Shown: positions 16,752-26,576 of the stretch, in pieces
Layout of the letters: each line of letters opens with the position of its first letter
How positions within the stretch are numbered: position 1 is the first letter of the stretch
NCBI RefSeq assembly: GCF_021916785.1
Contig: NZ_JAKCFC010000003.1
Span: 248,001 to 312,000, forward strand
Source: Mycolicibacterium lacusdiani
GTDB taxonomy: Bacteria > Actinomycetota > Actinomycetes > Mycobacteriales > Mycobacteriaceae
Direction: 5' to 3'
DNA: 64,000 nucleotides
Position numbers and translations under genes: made by a program
Notes under the pieces: generated by a model
The model's database searches: none
Seen by the model: the letters and a program-made list of their open reading frames with translations, nothing else
Told to the model about the DNA's origin: nothing

Positions 16752-17648
16752 ATGGCAGACACCACGACCGGCCTCAAGGACTTGACTCCTCACTTCGAGG
16801 ACATCCAGGCTCACTACGACCTGTCGGACGACTTCTTCGGCGTCTTCCAGGACCCCACGCGCAAGTACAGCTGCGCTTACTTCACCGGCCCGAACGTCAC
16901 GCTCTCCGAGGCCCAGATCGCCAATGTCGATCAGCACCTCGATCAGCTCGACCTGAAGCCGGGCATGACGCTGCTCGAGGTCGGCTGCGGCTGGGGTCTG
17001 ACCCTGCTGCGCGCGATGGAGAAGTACGACGTCAACGTCATCGGTCTGACGCTGTCGAAGAACCAGCAGGCGTACTGCAGCCAGCTGCTCTCCGGCGTGA
17101 AGAGCGAGCGCACGTTCGACGTGCGGCTCGAGGGGTGGGAGCAGTTCCACTCCCCCGTCGACCGCATCGTCTCGATCGAAGCCTTCGAGCACTTCGGCTT
17201 CGAGCGGTACGACGACTTCTTCAAGATGTGCTTCGACGTCATGCCCGACGACGGCCGAATGACCGTGCAGAGCAGCGTCGGCTTCCATCCCGACGACCTC
17301 CAGGCACGCGGCAAGAAGCTGACCTTCGAGCTGGCACGCTTCGTGAAGTTCATGATCACCGAAATCTTCCCCGGTGGCCGCATTCCCAGCACCAAGATGA
17401 TGGTCGCGCACGGCGAGAAGGCCGGTTTCGTCGTGCCGGAGCCGATTTCGCTGCGCAACCACTACATCAAGACCCTCGGCATCTGGGCCGCGCGGTTGGA
17501 GCACCACAAGGACGAGGCGATCGCCGCAGCCGGTGTCGAGAACTACGAGCGGTACATGAAGTACCTCACCGGGTGCCAGTTCTACTTCGTCGACGAGGCC
17601 ATCGACGTCAGCTTGGTCACCTACCTCAAGCCGGGCGCAGCAACCTAA
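16752..17648 (+). CDS. mmaA4: Hydroxymycolate synthase-type methyltransferase (MmaA4)
   Basis: A 298-residue member of the family that matches MmaA4/Hma: the signature [16 protein letters not shown] in place of the LLHTIT stretch of its neighbours, and the C-terminus [12 protein letters not shown]. MmaA4 adds a methyl group and hydroxyl to the meromycolate chain, the precursor of keto- and methoxy-mycolates, so the strain likely makes oxygenated mycolates. The SAM loop is EVGCGWGL. It has its own 140-nt upstream gap and a terminator downstream, and marks the left border of the polysaccharide locus. Confidence 0.92.
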   Translation: MADTTTGLKDLTPHFEDIQAHYDLSDDFFGVFQDPTRKYSCAYFTGPNVTLSEAQIANVDQHLDQLDLKPGMTLLEVGCGWGLTLLRAMEKYDVNVIGLTLSKNQQAYCSQLLSGVKSERTFDVRLEGWEQFHSPVDRIVSIEAFEHFGFERYDDFFKMCFDVMPDDGRMTVQSSVGFHPDDLQARGKKLTFELARFVKFMITEIFPGGRIPSTKMMVAHGEKAGFVVPEPISLRNHYIKTLGIWAARLEHHKDEAIAAAGVENYERYMKYLTGCQFYFVDEAIDVSLVTYLKPGAAT

Positions 17649-17662
17649 GCCCAAGCCTCCGA

Positions 17663-17690
17663 AACCCCGGCACCAATTGGTGCCGGGGTT
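17663..17690 (+). terminator. Strong intrinsic terminator after mmaA4
   Basis: A perfect 12-bp stem (AACCCCGGCACC / GGTGCCGGGGTT) with an AATT loop is followed by TTGTTT, 15 nt past the mmaA4 stop. It isolates the conserved mycolate genes from the downstream polysaccharide locus. Confidence 0.85.
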
Positions 17691-17821
17691 TTGTTTGCTG
17701 TGCCCACTGAAGCGATCTCTTTGTGCATGGTGGCGCGCGCGAATCCTCGACGTCGACGGTCACTAGTTCCGCCCGCCGCGTTTCATACCTTTGAAACGTA
17801 GTTTGACCTGCGGTTTTAGTA

Positions 17822-17850
17822 TTGACGCCCATGACAAAAGCTGCCATGCT
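17822..17850 (+). promoter_or_regulatory. Promoter candidate for the first gene of the polysaccharide locus
   Basis: TTGACG (17822-17827), a 17-nt spacer and CATGCT (17845-17850) lie about 50 nt before the ATG of the secreted-protein gene at 17902. The -35 is a perfect housekeeping match and the -10 is one base from TATGCT. Confidence 0.4.
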
Positions 17851-17901
17851 TCCCATTACTCTCAGGTTCTATTCAGGAACCTCAATGCAGGGGGGAAGAC
17901 A

Positions 17902-18381
17902 ATGACTACCGTTGCCACCAGATTCTCGGGCTTCACGACGAACTTCAAGGTAGGCACCGCTGCAGTGGCGGTCGTTGCGGCAGCAACGCTGACGCCGACG
18001 CTCGCCCAGGCGACGCCGACCCTCACACCGTTCATGGAGGGCATCGGAGGCTCGGTGTCATCGCTCGTTGATCCGGTCGTCTACCCCATGGCTGCTGCGG
18101 CCGCCGCGAGTTCGTGCGCCACCGCGGACTTCGCATTGGGCTGCTACGCGGTCGAAGGAGCCGTCGCCGGAACCCAACAGATCGTGAGGGGATTCGTCGT
18201 CTATGCCGGAACGACCGCCTATGTCTTGGTCGCGGCAACCGGTGAACTCCTTAAATTCATCGGCAACATTCTCCCCGGAGCGCTCGGCGACTTCTTCACG
18301 AACGTAGGCAACGGGGTCAGCGCCTTCGCCAATACGATCGCTCAAAACCTCCAGGTCGGCCCTTACCAGACCGCCCAGTAG
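17902..18381 (+). CDS. Small secreted or membrane-associated protein, unknown family
   Basis: A 159-residue protein with a signal peptide-like N-terminus (hydrophobic run about residues 14-35, Ala-rich, ending LAQATP). The mature part is hydrophobic with a Cys pair (SSCATADFALGCYAVEG) and two amphipathic or membrane-like segments (VVYAGTTAYVLVAATGELL). I do not recognise the family. ATG 17902 has a run of six G upstream as ribosome-binding site; the frame is open further upstream but lacks a signal. It opens the locus ahead of the DUF4012 gene, so a role at the outer face of the membrane in glycan handling is possible, by location only. Confidence 0.75.
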   Translation: MTTVATRFSGFTTNFKVGTAAVAVVAAATLTPTLAQATPTLTPFMEGIGGSVSSLVDPVVYPMAAAAAASSCATADFALGCYAVEGAVAGTQQIVRGFVVYAGTTAYVLVAATGELLKFIGNILPGALGDFFTNVGNGVSAFANTIAQNLQVGPYQTAQ

Positions 18382-18513
18382 GGATAAGTAGGGATAGGTA
18401 CGGCAGCACTCGCCAGTGGATGCCGATAGGTAGCGAGCGAGTTGTCCCACATAGTCAGCTTTTGTGCTGCCCTGCTGGCGCAGACTGCAACCGGAGCACG
18501 GAGATTGTACTGA

Positions 18514-20364
18514 GTGGGCACATTTTCACGGCGCCGATCTAGCGACGGTTCGATCACCGACGATACGACTCTGACCGGCGAAGACGACCGCGAGGGGCGG
18601 GTTTGGCTCCGGCGCCGCCATCTCGCTTGGGCGGGGCTCGCGGTGCTAGTCGTCGTCATCGGGTTGGGCTGTTGGCTCGGGTTCCGAGCGCAGGCAGCGA
18701 AGACAAACCTCGAACAAGCGCGTGCCAGCGCGCAGCAAGCTAAAGATGCCCTGCTGCAGGGCAATACGGCTGATGCCTCCCGCTTCGCAGGTGATGCGCA
18801 ATCTCACGCGCAGGCGGCTCGGGACGCGACGCACAGCCTGCCGTGGAACATCATCTCCGTAGTGCCGTGGTTGGGCAGCCCCTTCACGACCGGCCAACAA
18901 ATATCGAACGTGGTGCTCGGCCTGACCGCGGACGTGTTGAAGCCCGCTGCGGACGCCGGCACGACTATCGCGCCGAGTCAGCTGTTGGCTGACGGTGGGC
19001 TGGATGTGGAAGCACTGCGCCGGGAAGAGCCAGCGCTGAGCAAGATCGCAGCAGCCGCGGCCCGTGTCGACGCTAACGCCAAGGCGATTTCGGATCCACG
19101 CTATCTCTCCGTGCTCGGCGAAGCCCGATCACTACTACAAGCCCAGACGTCGGACGTCGCCCACATACTGGGCGGCACCGCTATCGCGGCCCGGCTGGCG
19201 CCGTCCATGATGGGTGCCGACGGCCCACGCAGCTACTTCATGGGTTTTCAGACCAACGCCGAAGCACGGGGCACTGGGGGCTTGCTCGGAGGATTCGGAA
19301 TCCTACGATTCGACGATGGCAAGCCCACTGTGGACACGCTGGGGCGAAACACCGAGTTCGACAAGTCGTTCACACCCATCAGTCTCGGCCCAGATTTCGA
19401 CCAGCAGTACGGGTTTACGAAGCCGAGCACTGATATCAGGAACAGCAATCAGAGTTCCCACTTCCCGTATGCGGCACAAATCTGGAAGTCGATGTGGGCC
19501 CAGCAGTCAGGGATGGACGTCGATGGAGTCATCGCCATTGACCCGGTCGCCTTGAGCTACATCCTTGGCGCTACCGGACCCGTCGTGATGCCAGGTGGCG
19601 AGACGGTCACGGAGAGCAATGTCGTCGAACTCACCGAGTCGACGGTGTACAGCCGGTTCCCCACAGACCAATCCGCGCGTAAGCAGTATCTGCAGGATGT
19701 TGCCAGCGAGGTGGTCAAGAAGATCAGCGGCCCGGTGAAGTCTCCTCGCACGTTGTTCGACGCCTTGGGTCGAGCGGTCAGTGAGCGTCGAATCTTGGTA
19801 TGGAGTTCGTCGCCCGCCAACCAGAAACTTCTGGAGGAAACTCCGCTGGCACACGTGGTCCCCGACGATCCGGCGCCATACGCGGGAGTCGTCATCAACA
19901 ACCTCGGCGGCAACAAGATGGACTACTACTTGGAGCGGAAGATCGAGTACGTTGCCGACGGGTGCGATGGTGATACACGACTGTCGACCGTCACGGTTCG
20001 GTTAACCAATACCCTCGCAGATGCGAACCCATTGTCGGACTACGTCGCAGGGCAGCTGGGGTTCTTCACTGGACTCGCAGATAACATCCCAAGGGGCGCA
20101 ATGCTCACATCGGTCCGGCTTCTCGCAACTCAGGGTGCGCAAGTAATTGGCGTAGTTGCCAATGACACGAGGATCCGTGTCTTCGGCGCGACTGAGCGCG
20201 GCCACCCGAGCTTCGAAGCGCAGGTGGCAATAGAGCCGGGAAAAACTGCTGTTCTGACTTTCCGACTCTCTGAGCCGACGGCCCCGGGTGCAGCCCGCGT
20301 ACCCGTGCAACCGTTGCTGGACAACGTTGTTCCGGTTGTCTCGGTGCCCGAGTGCGGAAGCTGA
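18514..20364 (+). CDS. DUF4012 membrane protein
   Basis: A 616-residue protein. A short cytoplasmic basic N-terminus is followed by one membrane helix (about 39-57), a coiled-coil-like region rich in Ala/Gln (about 60-200), and the DUF4012 domain that begins near RSYFMGFQTNAEARGTGG and runs almost to the C-terminus. DUF4012 proteins recur in actinobacterial exopolysaccharide clusters beside Wzz/Wzc, but no biochemical activity is known to me. The start is GTG 18514. It sits before the chain-length/BY-kinase gene; topology puts the large domain outside the membrane. A broken paralogue lies at 54912-55652. Confidence 0.88.
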   Translation: MGTFSRRRSSDGSITDDTTLTGEDDREGRVWLRRRHLAWAGLAVLVVVIGLGCWLGFRAQAAKTNLEQARASAQQAKDALLQGNTADASRFAGDAQSHAQAARDATHSLPWNIISVVPWLGSPFTTGQQISNVVLGLTADVLKPAADAGTTIAPSQLLADGGLDVEALRREEPALSKIAAAAARVDANAKAISDPRYLSVLGEARSLLQAQTSDVAHILGGTAIAARLAPSMMGADGPRSYFMGFQTNAEARGTGGLLGGFGILRFDDGKPTVDTLGRNTEFDKSFTPISLGPDFDQQYGFTKPSTDIRNSNQSSHFPYAAQIWKSMWAQQSGMDVDGVIAIDPVALSYILGATGPVVMPGGETVTESNVVELTESTVYSRFPTDQSARKQYLQDVASEVVKKISGPVKSPRTLFDALGRAVSERRILVWSSSPANQKLLEETPLAHVVPDDPAPYAGVVINNLGGNKMDYYLERKIEYVADGCDGDTRLSTVTVRLTNTLADANPLSDYVAGQLGFFTGLADNIPRGAMLTSVRLLATQGAQVIGVVANDTRIRVFGATERGHPSFEAQVAIEPGKTAVLTFRLSEPTAPGAARVPVQPLLDNVVPVVSVPECGS

Positions 20365-20536
20365 AGTTCGTGCCGTCAAGAATGCCGATCGGTCGCTGCG
20401 GGAGTTCATCGAAACTGGTTGCGAGACTGCCGCTTTCGCACGTGATCAAGACCGTCCGAGCGGTACGCTCCTCATCGTTGCCAGGTTGTCTGGCGGAGCC
20501 CACCGCGCTGGGTCAACTGTCGGTGAAAGGGTGGCA

Positions 20537-22006
20537 ATGAATCTCCGGGATTTCGCCAAACTCGTACGCAATCGTTGGATTACGGTCGCGGTCACATCGA
20601 TCATCGCAGTGCTGGCAGCGCTCGCAGTCACGTTGCTTACTACCCCGCTTTACGAGGCATCGACTCGATTGTTCGTCTCGACTACGACGAGTGGTGCATC
20701 GGCAACCGACTTGTACCAAGGCAATCGCCTGTCGCAGGAGCGCGTTCTCTCCTACTCGGAATTGCTCATGGGCGAAACGTTGGCCCAACGCACCATCAAC
20801 AAGCTCGGTCTCGACATGCCCGCAGCGGAACTGCGCGAGAACGTGAACGCGAGCGCGAAGCCCGACACCGTGCTACTCGACGTTCACGTGCTCGACGAGT
20901 CACCCGTGCAGGCGCGTGACGTCGCGAATGCACTCTCGAACGAATTCGTCGTGATGGTGCGCGAATTGGAGACACCCGAGGATGGATCGATGCCGGATGC
21001 TCGTGTAGTCGTCGAGCAACGCGCCTCTCTTCCTGCAGAACCCGTATCTCCGAACATGCTCTTGAACCTGTTGGTCGGGCTCGCGGCGGGTTTGGTCGTT
21101 GGACTTGGCCTCGCAGTGCTTCGCGATCAACTCGACAACACAGTCAAGGATCGACAAACCCTCGAAGAGACGACCGGGGTCGGACTAGTCGGCAGCATTC
21201 CCGTGAACAAGGAACGTCGAGCGGAACCAGCCATTCCCTTCGCCAGCGATAACTCGGCGATCGCCGAAGCTTTCCGCAAGCTACGAACCAACTTGCAGTT
21301 CTTGGCGGTCGACGATCCACCACGCGTCATCGTCGTCACCAGTTCGATGCCGAGCGAGGGTAAATCCACTACAGCGATCAACATTGCACTTGCCTTGGCA
21401 GAAGCCGACCACAGCGTCGTGCTGGTGGATGGCGACATGCGGCGTCCCAAGCTGGACAGCTACCTCGACCTGGTTGGCAAGGTTGGCCTGAGCACGGTAC
21501 TCAGCGGCAGAGCGTCGTTGTCGGAGGTGTTGCAGACGACGAAGTACTCGGGGTTGTCGGTGCTGACTTCGGGGGGCACACCGCCCAATCCCAGCGAGCT
21601 GCTCGGTTCGATGGCTGCAAAGAACGTTCTCAGCGAACTGCGCGCCAAGTTCGACTTCGTCATCGTGGACTCGTCCCCGCTGCTAGCCGTCACCGACGCC
21701 GCGATCTTGGCCGCTGGGTCCGACGGTGTCTTGATCATGGCTCGGTTCGGACAGACGAAGCGCGATCAGCTCGAGCACGCAGTAGGAAACCTCGACGACG
21801 TCGGCGCCCGCCTGCTCGGTGCGGTCTTCACGATGACTCCCGAGCGTGGGAAGTCGTCATACAGCTACACGTATTACGGCGAGGATGCATCCTCGCACTC
21901 GACCGATCGCCCCCCGCACGCAGTCGCGCCCGAGGTGGCGAGTACGGCCAATGATGACGACGTCCCGCAACCAACCGGTAGGCACGGGAATGGGCCGTCG
22001 GAATAG
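20537..22006 (+). CDS. Wzz/Wzc-type chain-length regulator fused to BY-kinase
   Basis: A 489-residue bacterial tyrosine kinase of the Wzc/CpsCD fused type. The Wzz domain lies between two membrane helices (about 13-35 and 173-195). The cytoplasmic ATPase has Walker A SSMPSEGKST (269-278), Walker A' VVLVDGD (294-300) and Walker B VIVD (375-378). A C-terminal tyrosine cluster (Tyr442, 444, 446, 447) is the expected autophosphorylation site. It would set polymer length and couple synthesis to export. The ATG at 20537 (AAAGGGTGG upstream) places the first helix at the N-terminus; the frame upstream is not protein-like. Its partner phosphatase lies at 38650. Confidence 0.92.
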   Translation: MNLRDFAKLVRNRWITVAVTSIIAVLAALAVTLLTTPLYEASTRLFVSTTTSGASATDLYQGNRLSQERVLSYSELLMGETLAQRTINKLGLDMPAAELRENVNASAKPDTVLLDVHVLDESPVQARDVANALSNEFVVMVRELETPEDGSMPDARVVVEQRASLPAEPVSPNMLLNLLVGLAAGLVVGLGLAVLRDQLDNTVKDRQTLEETTGVGLVGSIPVNKERRAEPAIPFASDNSAIAEAFRKLRTNLQFLAVDDPPRVIVVTSSMPSEGKSTTAINIALALAEADHSVVLVDGDMRRPKLDSYLDLVGKVGLSTVLSGRASLSEVLQTTKYSGLSVLTSGGTPPNPSELLGSMAAKNVLSELRAKFDFVIVDSSPLLAVTDAAILAAGSDGVLIMARFGQTKRDQLEHAVGNLDDVGARLLGAVFTMTPERGKSSYSYTYYGEDASSHSTDRPPHAVAPEVASTANDDDVPQPTGRHGNGPSE

Positions 22007-22060
22007 TCAGCTCCTCCAGCATCAAATCAGCCTCATCCATCTAGCAGACCCGAGGTAGCC

Positions 22061-23113
22061 ATGACCAAACGTGCGCTGATAACCGGCATCACAGGCCAGG
22101 ACGGTTCGTATCTCGCGGAGCTGTTGTTGAGCAAGGGCTATGAAGTCCACGGCGTCATTCGCCGCGCTTCGACGTTCAACACATCGCGGATCGATCATCT
22201 GTACGTCGATCCCCACTCGCCCGGCGCCAAGCTGTTCCTGCACTACGGCGACTTGAGCGATGGCGTCCGGTTGGTGACTTTGCTCGCCGAGATCGACCCG
22301 GACGAGGTGTACAACCTCGCCGCGCAATCTCACGTCAGGGTGTCCTTCGACGAACCGGAGCACACGGCCGATACCACCGGATCTGGGACGATAAGAATGC
22401 TCGAAGCAGTTCGGCTGTCGGGGATCAAGACCCGGTTCTATCAAGCATCGTCGTCCGAGATGTATGGAGCGACACCACCACCGCAGAACGAGAACACGCC
22501 GTTCTACCCGCGTTCGCCCTACGGTGCGGCCAAGCTATACAGCTATTGGATCACCAGGAACTACCGCGAAGCCTATGGCTTGTTCGCTGCCAACGGCATC
22601 CTGTTCAACCACGAATCACCCCGTCGAGGTGAGACATTCGTGACCCGCAAGATCACCCGGGCAGTAGCGGCAATTAGAGCCGGCAAGCAGGAATACCTCT
22701 ACATGGGCAATCTGGACGCGGTCCGCGACTGGGGTTACGCCGCCGAGTACGTCGAGGGCATGTGGCGCATGTTGCAGGTCGACGAACCCGACGATTACGT
22801 GCTGGCCACGGGCGAAGGATTCACGGTGCGAGAGTTCCTCGAGATCGCCTTCGGCCACGTCGGCCTCGATTGGCGAGACCACGTCCGGTTCGACGAACGA
22901 TACCTGCGCGCAACCGAAGTCGACTCCCTCATCGGCGACGCATCACGCGCTAGGGAGAGGCTCGGGTGGGTACCTACCGTGCACGGCCGCGAACTGGCGC
23001 GTCTAATGGTCGACGCCGATGTGGAGGCGCTCGCGCACGAGGGGACGTCCTGGATCGACAAGGTGCGACTCGAGTCCTGGAACACCGCGATCCGAGTGGA
23101 GGCGGTCATGTGA
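22061..23113 (+). CDS. gmd: GDP-mannose 4,6-dehydratase
   Basis: A 350-residue short-chain dehydrogenase that converts GDP-D-mannose to GDP-4-keto-6-deoxy-D-mannose. It shows the NADP loop [10 protein letters not shown], the ASSSEMYG motif and the catalytic YxxxK in [10 protein letters not shown], followed by [16 protein letters not shown], typical of Gmd. ATG 22061 follows GAGG. The stop overlaps the ATG of fcl (TGATG), so the two pathway steps are translationally coupled. It supplies GDP-L-fucose with fcl. Confidence 0.96.
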   Translation: MTKRALITGITGQDGSYLAELLLSKGYEVHGVIRRASTFNTSRIDHLYVDPHSPGAKLFLHYGDLSDGVRLVTLLAEIDPDEVYNLAAQSHVRVSFDEPEHTADTTGSGTIRMLEAVRLSGIKTRFYQASSSEMYGATPPPQNENTPFYPRSPYGAAKLYSYWITRNYREAYGLFAANGILFNHESPRRGETFVTRKITRAVAAIRAGKQEYLYMGNLDAVRDWGYAAEYVEGMWRMLQVDEPDDYVLATGEGFTVREFLEIAFGHVGLDWRDHVRFDERYLRATEVDSLIGDASRARERLGWVPTVHGRELARLMVDADVEALAHEGTSWIDKVRLESWNTAIRVEAVM

Positions 23114-24090
23114 TGACCGTGCGCGATCACTACACGCCGGGTGAATTGGACCGCGATGCAACGTTCTACGTTGCTGGACACCGCGGGCTGGTCGGTTCGG
23201 CCATCGTGCGCAAGCTCCGCGCCGCCGGGTTCACGAACGTAGTAGGCGTGACATCGAGCGAACTAGACCTGACGGACCGCGACGCCGTATCCGACTTCTT
23301 CGCGCGGATCAGGCCGCGGTATGTCGTCTTGGCCGCCGCGAAGGTGGGCGGCATCATGGCCAACAGCACGTACCCAGTCGACTTCATCAGCGACAACTTG
23401 CGGATCCAGGTGAACGTCCTTGACTCGGCCCGCATCCAAGAAGTGGAGCGCCTGCTGTTCTTGGGTTCGTCATGCATATATCCGAAGCTCGCCGATCAAC
23501 CGATCCGCGAGGAGTCCTTGCTCACCGGCCGGCTCGAACCCACCAACGACGCATACGCGATTGCGAAGATTGCAGGCATGGTGCACGTTCAGGCGTCCCG
23601 CCGGCAGTACGGCCTCCCGTGGATCTCGGCGATGCCAACGAACTTGTACGGACCGAACGACAACTTCTCGAACGAGAATTCGCACGTACTACCGGCTTTG
23701 ATCCGACGCTACGACGAGGCCGTCTCGTCGGGTTCGACCACCGTCACCAACTGGGGCAGCGGTTCACCACGACGCGAGTTCCTGCACGCGGACGACATGG
23801 CAGACGCGTGCCTGCATCTGCTCGAGCACTACGACGGGACAGAGCACGTCAACGTCGGCAGCGGCACCGACGCAACGATTCGAGAGATCGCAGACACCGT
23901 TGCATCGGTAGTCGGCTTCGACGGCGAAACTCGCTGGGATACCACGCGACCGGACGGCACTCCGCAAAAGCTGCTCGACGTCTCGCGACTCAAACGTACG
24001 GGGTGGGCCCCGCAGATAGGGCTCACCGAAGGAATCGATCGCACAGTCGCCTGGTATCGCCGGCACGTGGGGTCTCTTCGGAATGCTTAG
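23113..24090 (+). CDS. fcl: GDP-L-fucose synthase
   Basis: A 325-residue epimerase/reductase that makes GDP-L-fucose from the Gmd product. It has the GHRGLVGSAIVR nucleotide loop, the SSCIYP motif, and the catalytic YAIAKIAGM (Tyr-xxx-Lys). The ATG at 23113 overlaps the gmd stop; an open frame continuing upstream is a shadow of gmd. M. tuberculosis has a comparable gmd/epimerase pair elsewhere. Here the pair belongs to the polysaccharide locus, predicting fucose in the product. Confidence 0.95.
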   Translation: MTVRDHYTPGELDRDATFYVAGHRGLVGSAIVRKLRAAGFTNVVGVTSSELDLTDRDAVSDFFARIRPRYVVLAAAKVGGIMANSTYPVDFISDNLRIQVNVLDSARIQEVERLLFLGSSCIYPKLADQPIREESLLTGRLEPTNDAYAIAKIAGMVHVQASRRQYGLPWISAMPTNLYGPNDNFSNENSHVLPALIRRYDEAVSSGSTTVTNWGSGSPRREFLHADDMADACLHLLEHYDGTEHVNVGSGTDATIREIADTVASVVGFDGETRWDTTRPDGTPQKLLDVSRLKRTGWAPQIGLTEGIDRTVAWYRRHVGSLRNA

Positions 24091-24223
24091 CGAGGGCCAA
24101 TGTGTCGATGCGCCTTCAGAAAACGAACCGAAATTGACGCACGACACATTTTAATCCTGTAGCGTTCAGTCGGGTCCGGGGTACGCAGCGCTTCACGCGC
24201 TCACTTCCGAAACGGGGGGATTC

Positions 24224-24700
24224 TTGAAGATTGCAGCCCGTGCCTTTGGCACTCTCGCATTGTCTGCAGCCGCCGCATTGGTACTCGGTACCGGCACCGC
24301 GGTCGCTGACCCATTGGTGGGCAAGACGTTGGAGGATGCGTCTGCGACGATGTCGGAGAATTGGGATGCGACCCCGGTCGTCGAATCGGTAGTCGGAAGC
24401 CTACTGGAGCGAGAGTCGTGCATCGTCACGTCGTGGCACAAGTCGGCCTACCTTGACTCCAGCGGGAACAAGCGGGGCACCTCGAACATCTACGTGAACC
24501 TGAATTGCAATGCGGCGGTCGCAACGGCAGGGAAACCCGGTAATTCGGCCGAGTCCGAGGTGGGTAGGCTCGAGGCCAAGAACAACGAAACAGCCGAATA
24601 CTTCAATACGCATCCCGAATACTGTCTGAACAATCCCGAGAATTGTAATTGGTTCTGCGATAAGTACGCCGACAAGTGCACGAACTGGCCAGCCGGATGA
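24224..24700 (+). CDS. Small secreted six-cysteine protein, unknown
   Basis: A 158-residue protein with a clear Sec signal peptide (hydrophobic region about 8-27, cleavage near AVA-DP). The first mature stretch (PLVGKTLEDASATMSENW) looks faintly PASTA-like, and the C-terminus packs four of the six cysteines into CLNNPENCNWFCDKYADKC, implying disulfides in the envelope. No family recognised. The start is TTG 24224 behind GGGGGGA; no better start keeps the signal. A TTGACG at 24134-24139 lies upstream with TAGCGT at 24160, but the 20-nt spacing is long. It lies between fcl and the convergent polymerase gene. Confidence 0.8.
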   Translation: MKIAARAFGTLALSAAAALVLGTGTAVADPLVGKTLEDASATMSENWDATPVVESVVGSLLERESCIVTSWHKSAYLDSSGNKRGTSNIYVNLNCNAAVATAGKPGNSAESEVGRLEAKNNETAEYFNTHPEYCLNNPENCNWFCDKYADKCTNWPAG

Positions 24701-24889
24701 GCCTCTGGGCCATCCGTTTTGGCACCATCTCTTGACTCCAACCGAATGCGGTCACGATCCGCGGTCGATTCGGACTACCCCATTCGCCTGCCCCGTGAAT
24801 TTGGGTGCTCTCTAGGCATTGCGCGCGGCCGGTCGGCCAGGTGGATTGGCCGGCATGAAGCTTGATTCAGAACCCTCGACGCCGTGGTG

Positions 24890-26278
24890 TCACTGACGAC
24901 CGCTACGGGCAGTCGAAGCGACGAGGTGCCACTCGGCCGTGGACCGGTCACCGTGGCGGCGACGGCCCGCACGTTGCGTCGTCGACGTACTACGTCCAGC
25001 GATCAACGTCCCGCCTGAGGATCCTTCCGCCCCCGCCGTCCGGTGACGGTGATAGGCGTGCGCCGACATCGATGCCCAAGCCACGAGAAGTGGCAGCCAG
25101 AAGTGTCGCTGCTCGAAGAGCGGCGACACTGCGGCATACGTCAAGACCGCCGCGATGACCGCAGCCTCGGTGCCATGTCGCCTACGAAGCATCGCCTTGG
25201 TGATTCCAACACCCATTGCCACGACGATCAACGCGAAGGCGACTCCGAGAAACGGACCGCCCTGGAACCAACTTCGAAGTATCACGTTGTGAACGGTGAT
25301 GACCCCGTTGTACGTGCCACTGGTCTGAGCGCCAAGCCCGTTGCCCATCAATGGACTTTCCGCAATGCTGCGCCACGCATAGTCATACGTCAGTTGGCGC
25401 GCAGCCCACGAGCTGGTTTCCGAACTACCGGTCACCTGCGCGTATCGCGCACTCAACGATGGGAAGTAGTCAATGGCGCCGGTTGCGGTGACTACCAAGC
25501 CGAGGAACGCCGTACTCACGACCCCCCACAGTGCCATTCTGCCCAGCGAGTCCCTCATGCATACGACGAGGACCGCAAGCCCTACACCAAGTGCCAACAT
25601 TGCAGTGAAGCTGCCCGACGCAACGATGCCGAGGACGTTCGTCCCGAGCGCAAGTAACACCAGGCCCCGCAATTTCCTGGTGCTCACACTGATCTTCAGC
25701 GTTACGAGAACGGCAATGCACGCCATGATCCCAAGAGTGTTGGGGTGTTCGGTCAAACCAGATGCACGGCCGTACACGGCGCCGTAGATGAACCCTGGGA
25801 CGCGAATCGATAGGCCCGAGAGTTGGACTACGGCAATCGAAGCAGAGAGAGTCTGTCCGATCACGAACGCTACAGCGACCCGATTGACGAAACGCGGATC
25901 GCGCACCGCTTCATAAGTCAGAACGAAACTACCCAAACCCAGCAGGATGAACAGCTGAGCGCCTACGAAGAGATTCTCAGTGACCTCAGCGGACTTGGTC
26001 GCCGTCACGATCGCGAGCAGCGACGCGAAGCCTCCGAATAGCCAGATCACGGGGTACAGCGGGCGCGCGACTCGTAGAAACAAGATGGGCACGCAGATCA
26101 AACTCATGATCGTGATGAACCACAGCGCCCTCGCGATGCCCGGTAGCGCGTAGTTGAGGGGAACGGCGGCGGCGACGCCACACCAAAGCACAGTCGTAAA
26201 CGGCCACGACGGCCGAGCGCACGACGATTTGGTGGCGGAGGAGCTTCGCGACCCTCGGCCAGTTGTCACGGTCTTCAT
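24890..26278 (-). CDS. O-antigen polymerase/ligase family membrane protein (Wzy-like)
   Basis: A 462-residue protein with roughly ten to twelve membrane helices, and a large extracytoplasmic loop in the second half leading to HNVILRSWFQGGPFLG, the usual O-antigen ligase/polymerase motif. It would polymerise lipid-linked repeat units or transfer the finished glycan. I chose ATG 26276-26278 because GGGAAGG lies about 5 nt upstream; longer starts at 26347 and 26407 add a Ser/Thr/Arg tail without a helix. It is on the opposite strand from its neighbours and diverges from the flippase gene; the roughly 300-nt gap between must hold both promoters. The C-terminus is a basic cytoplasmic tail. Confidence 0.87.
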   Translation of the reverse strand: MKTVTTGRGSRSSSATKSSCARPSWPFTTVLWCGVAAAVPLNYALPGIARALWFITIMSLICVPILFLRVARPLYPVIWLFGGFASLLAIVTATKSAEVTENLFVGAQLFILLGLGSFVLTYEAVRDPRFVNRVAVAFVIGQTLSASIAVVQLSGLSIRVPGFIYGAVYGRASGLTEHPNTLGIMACIAVLVTLKISVSTRKLRGLVLLALGTNVLGIVASGSFTAMLALGVGLAVLVVCMRDSLGRMALWGVVSTAFLGLVVTATGAIDYFPSLSARYAQVTGSSETSSWAARQLTYDYAWRSIAESPLMGNGLGAQTSGTYNGVITVHNVILRSWFQGGPFLGVAFALIVVAMGVGITKAMLRRRHGTEAAVIAAVLTYAAVSPLFEQRHFWLPLLVAWASMSAHAYHRHRTAGAEGSSGGTLIAGRSTSTTQRAGRRRHGDRSTAEWHLVASTARSGRQ

Positions 26279-26576
26279 GCCGGCCTTCCCTGTCACACCG
26301 GTCGTCACTCGATTCGATTGCGCCCCTGTGCGGAAACTCGAGTTCATCGTCGCGCCAATCTTGCCAGCCTGACGCACATAGAAGGCCGTTTCAGACCAAC
26401 AGCTCACTGCTGGGAGTTCGAGTGAACTGCCATCACGACGCCAGCCAATGCCGTCCCGTCACGACGCCGCCGTCGAACTCCAGATTCGTCACGCGACGGA
26501 GTCGTTGATCGTTCGCCCGGTGTCCGAACCGACGATATAGGTTTGGTCACAACACTTGCGGACGCTAGGGGGCGAA

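Noticed and set aside
14745..17648. Three near-repeats treated as a DNA repeat element
   Set aside because: The similarity is explained by three functional mycolate methyltransferase paralogues, each with its own conserved motifs and spacers.
24134..24165. TTGACG...TAGCGT promoter ahead of the six-cysteine protein gene
   Set aside because: The spacer is 20 nt, outside the usual range, and no better -10 is placed; kept only as a remark in the gene entry.
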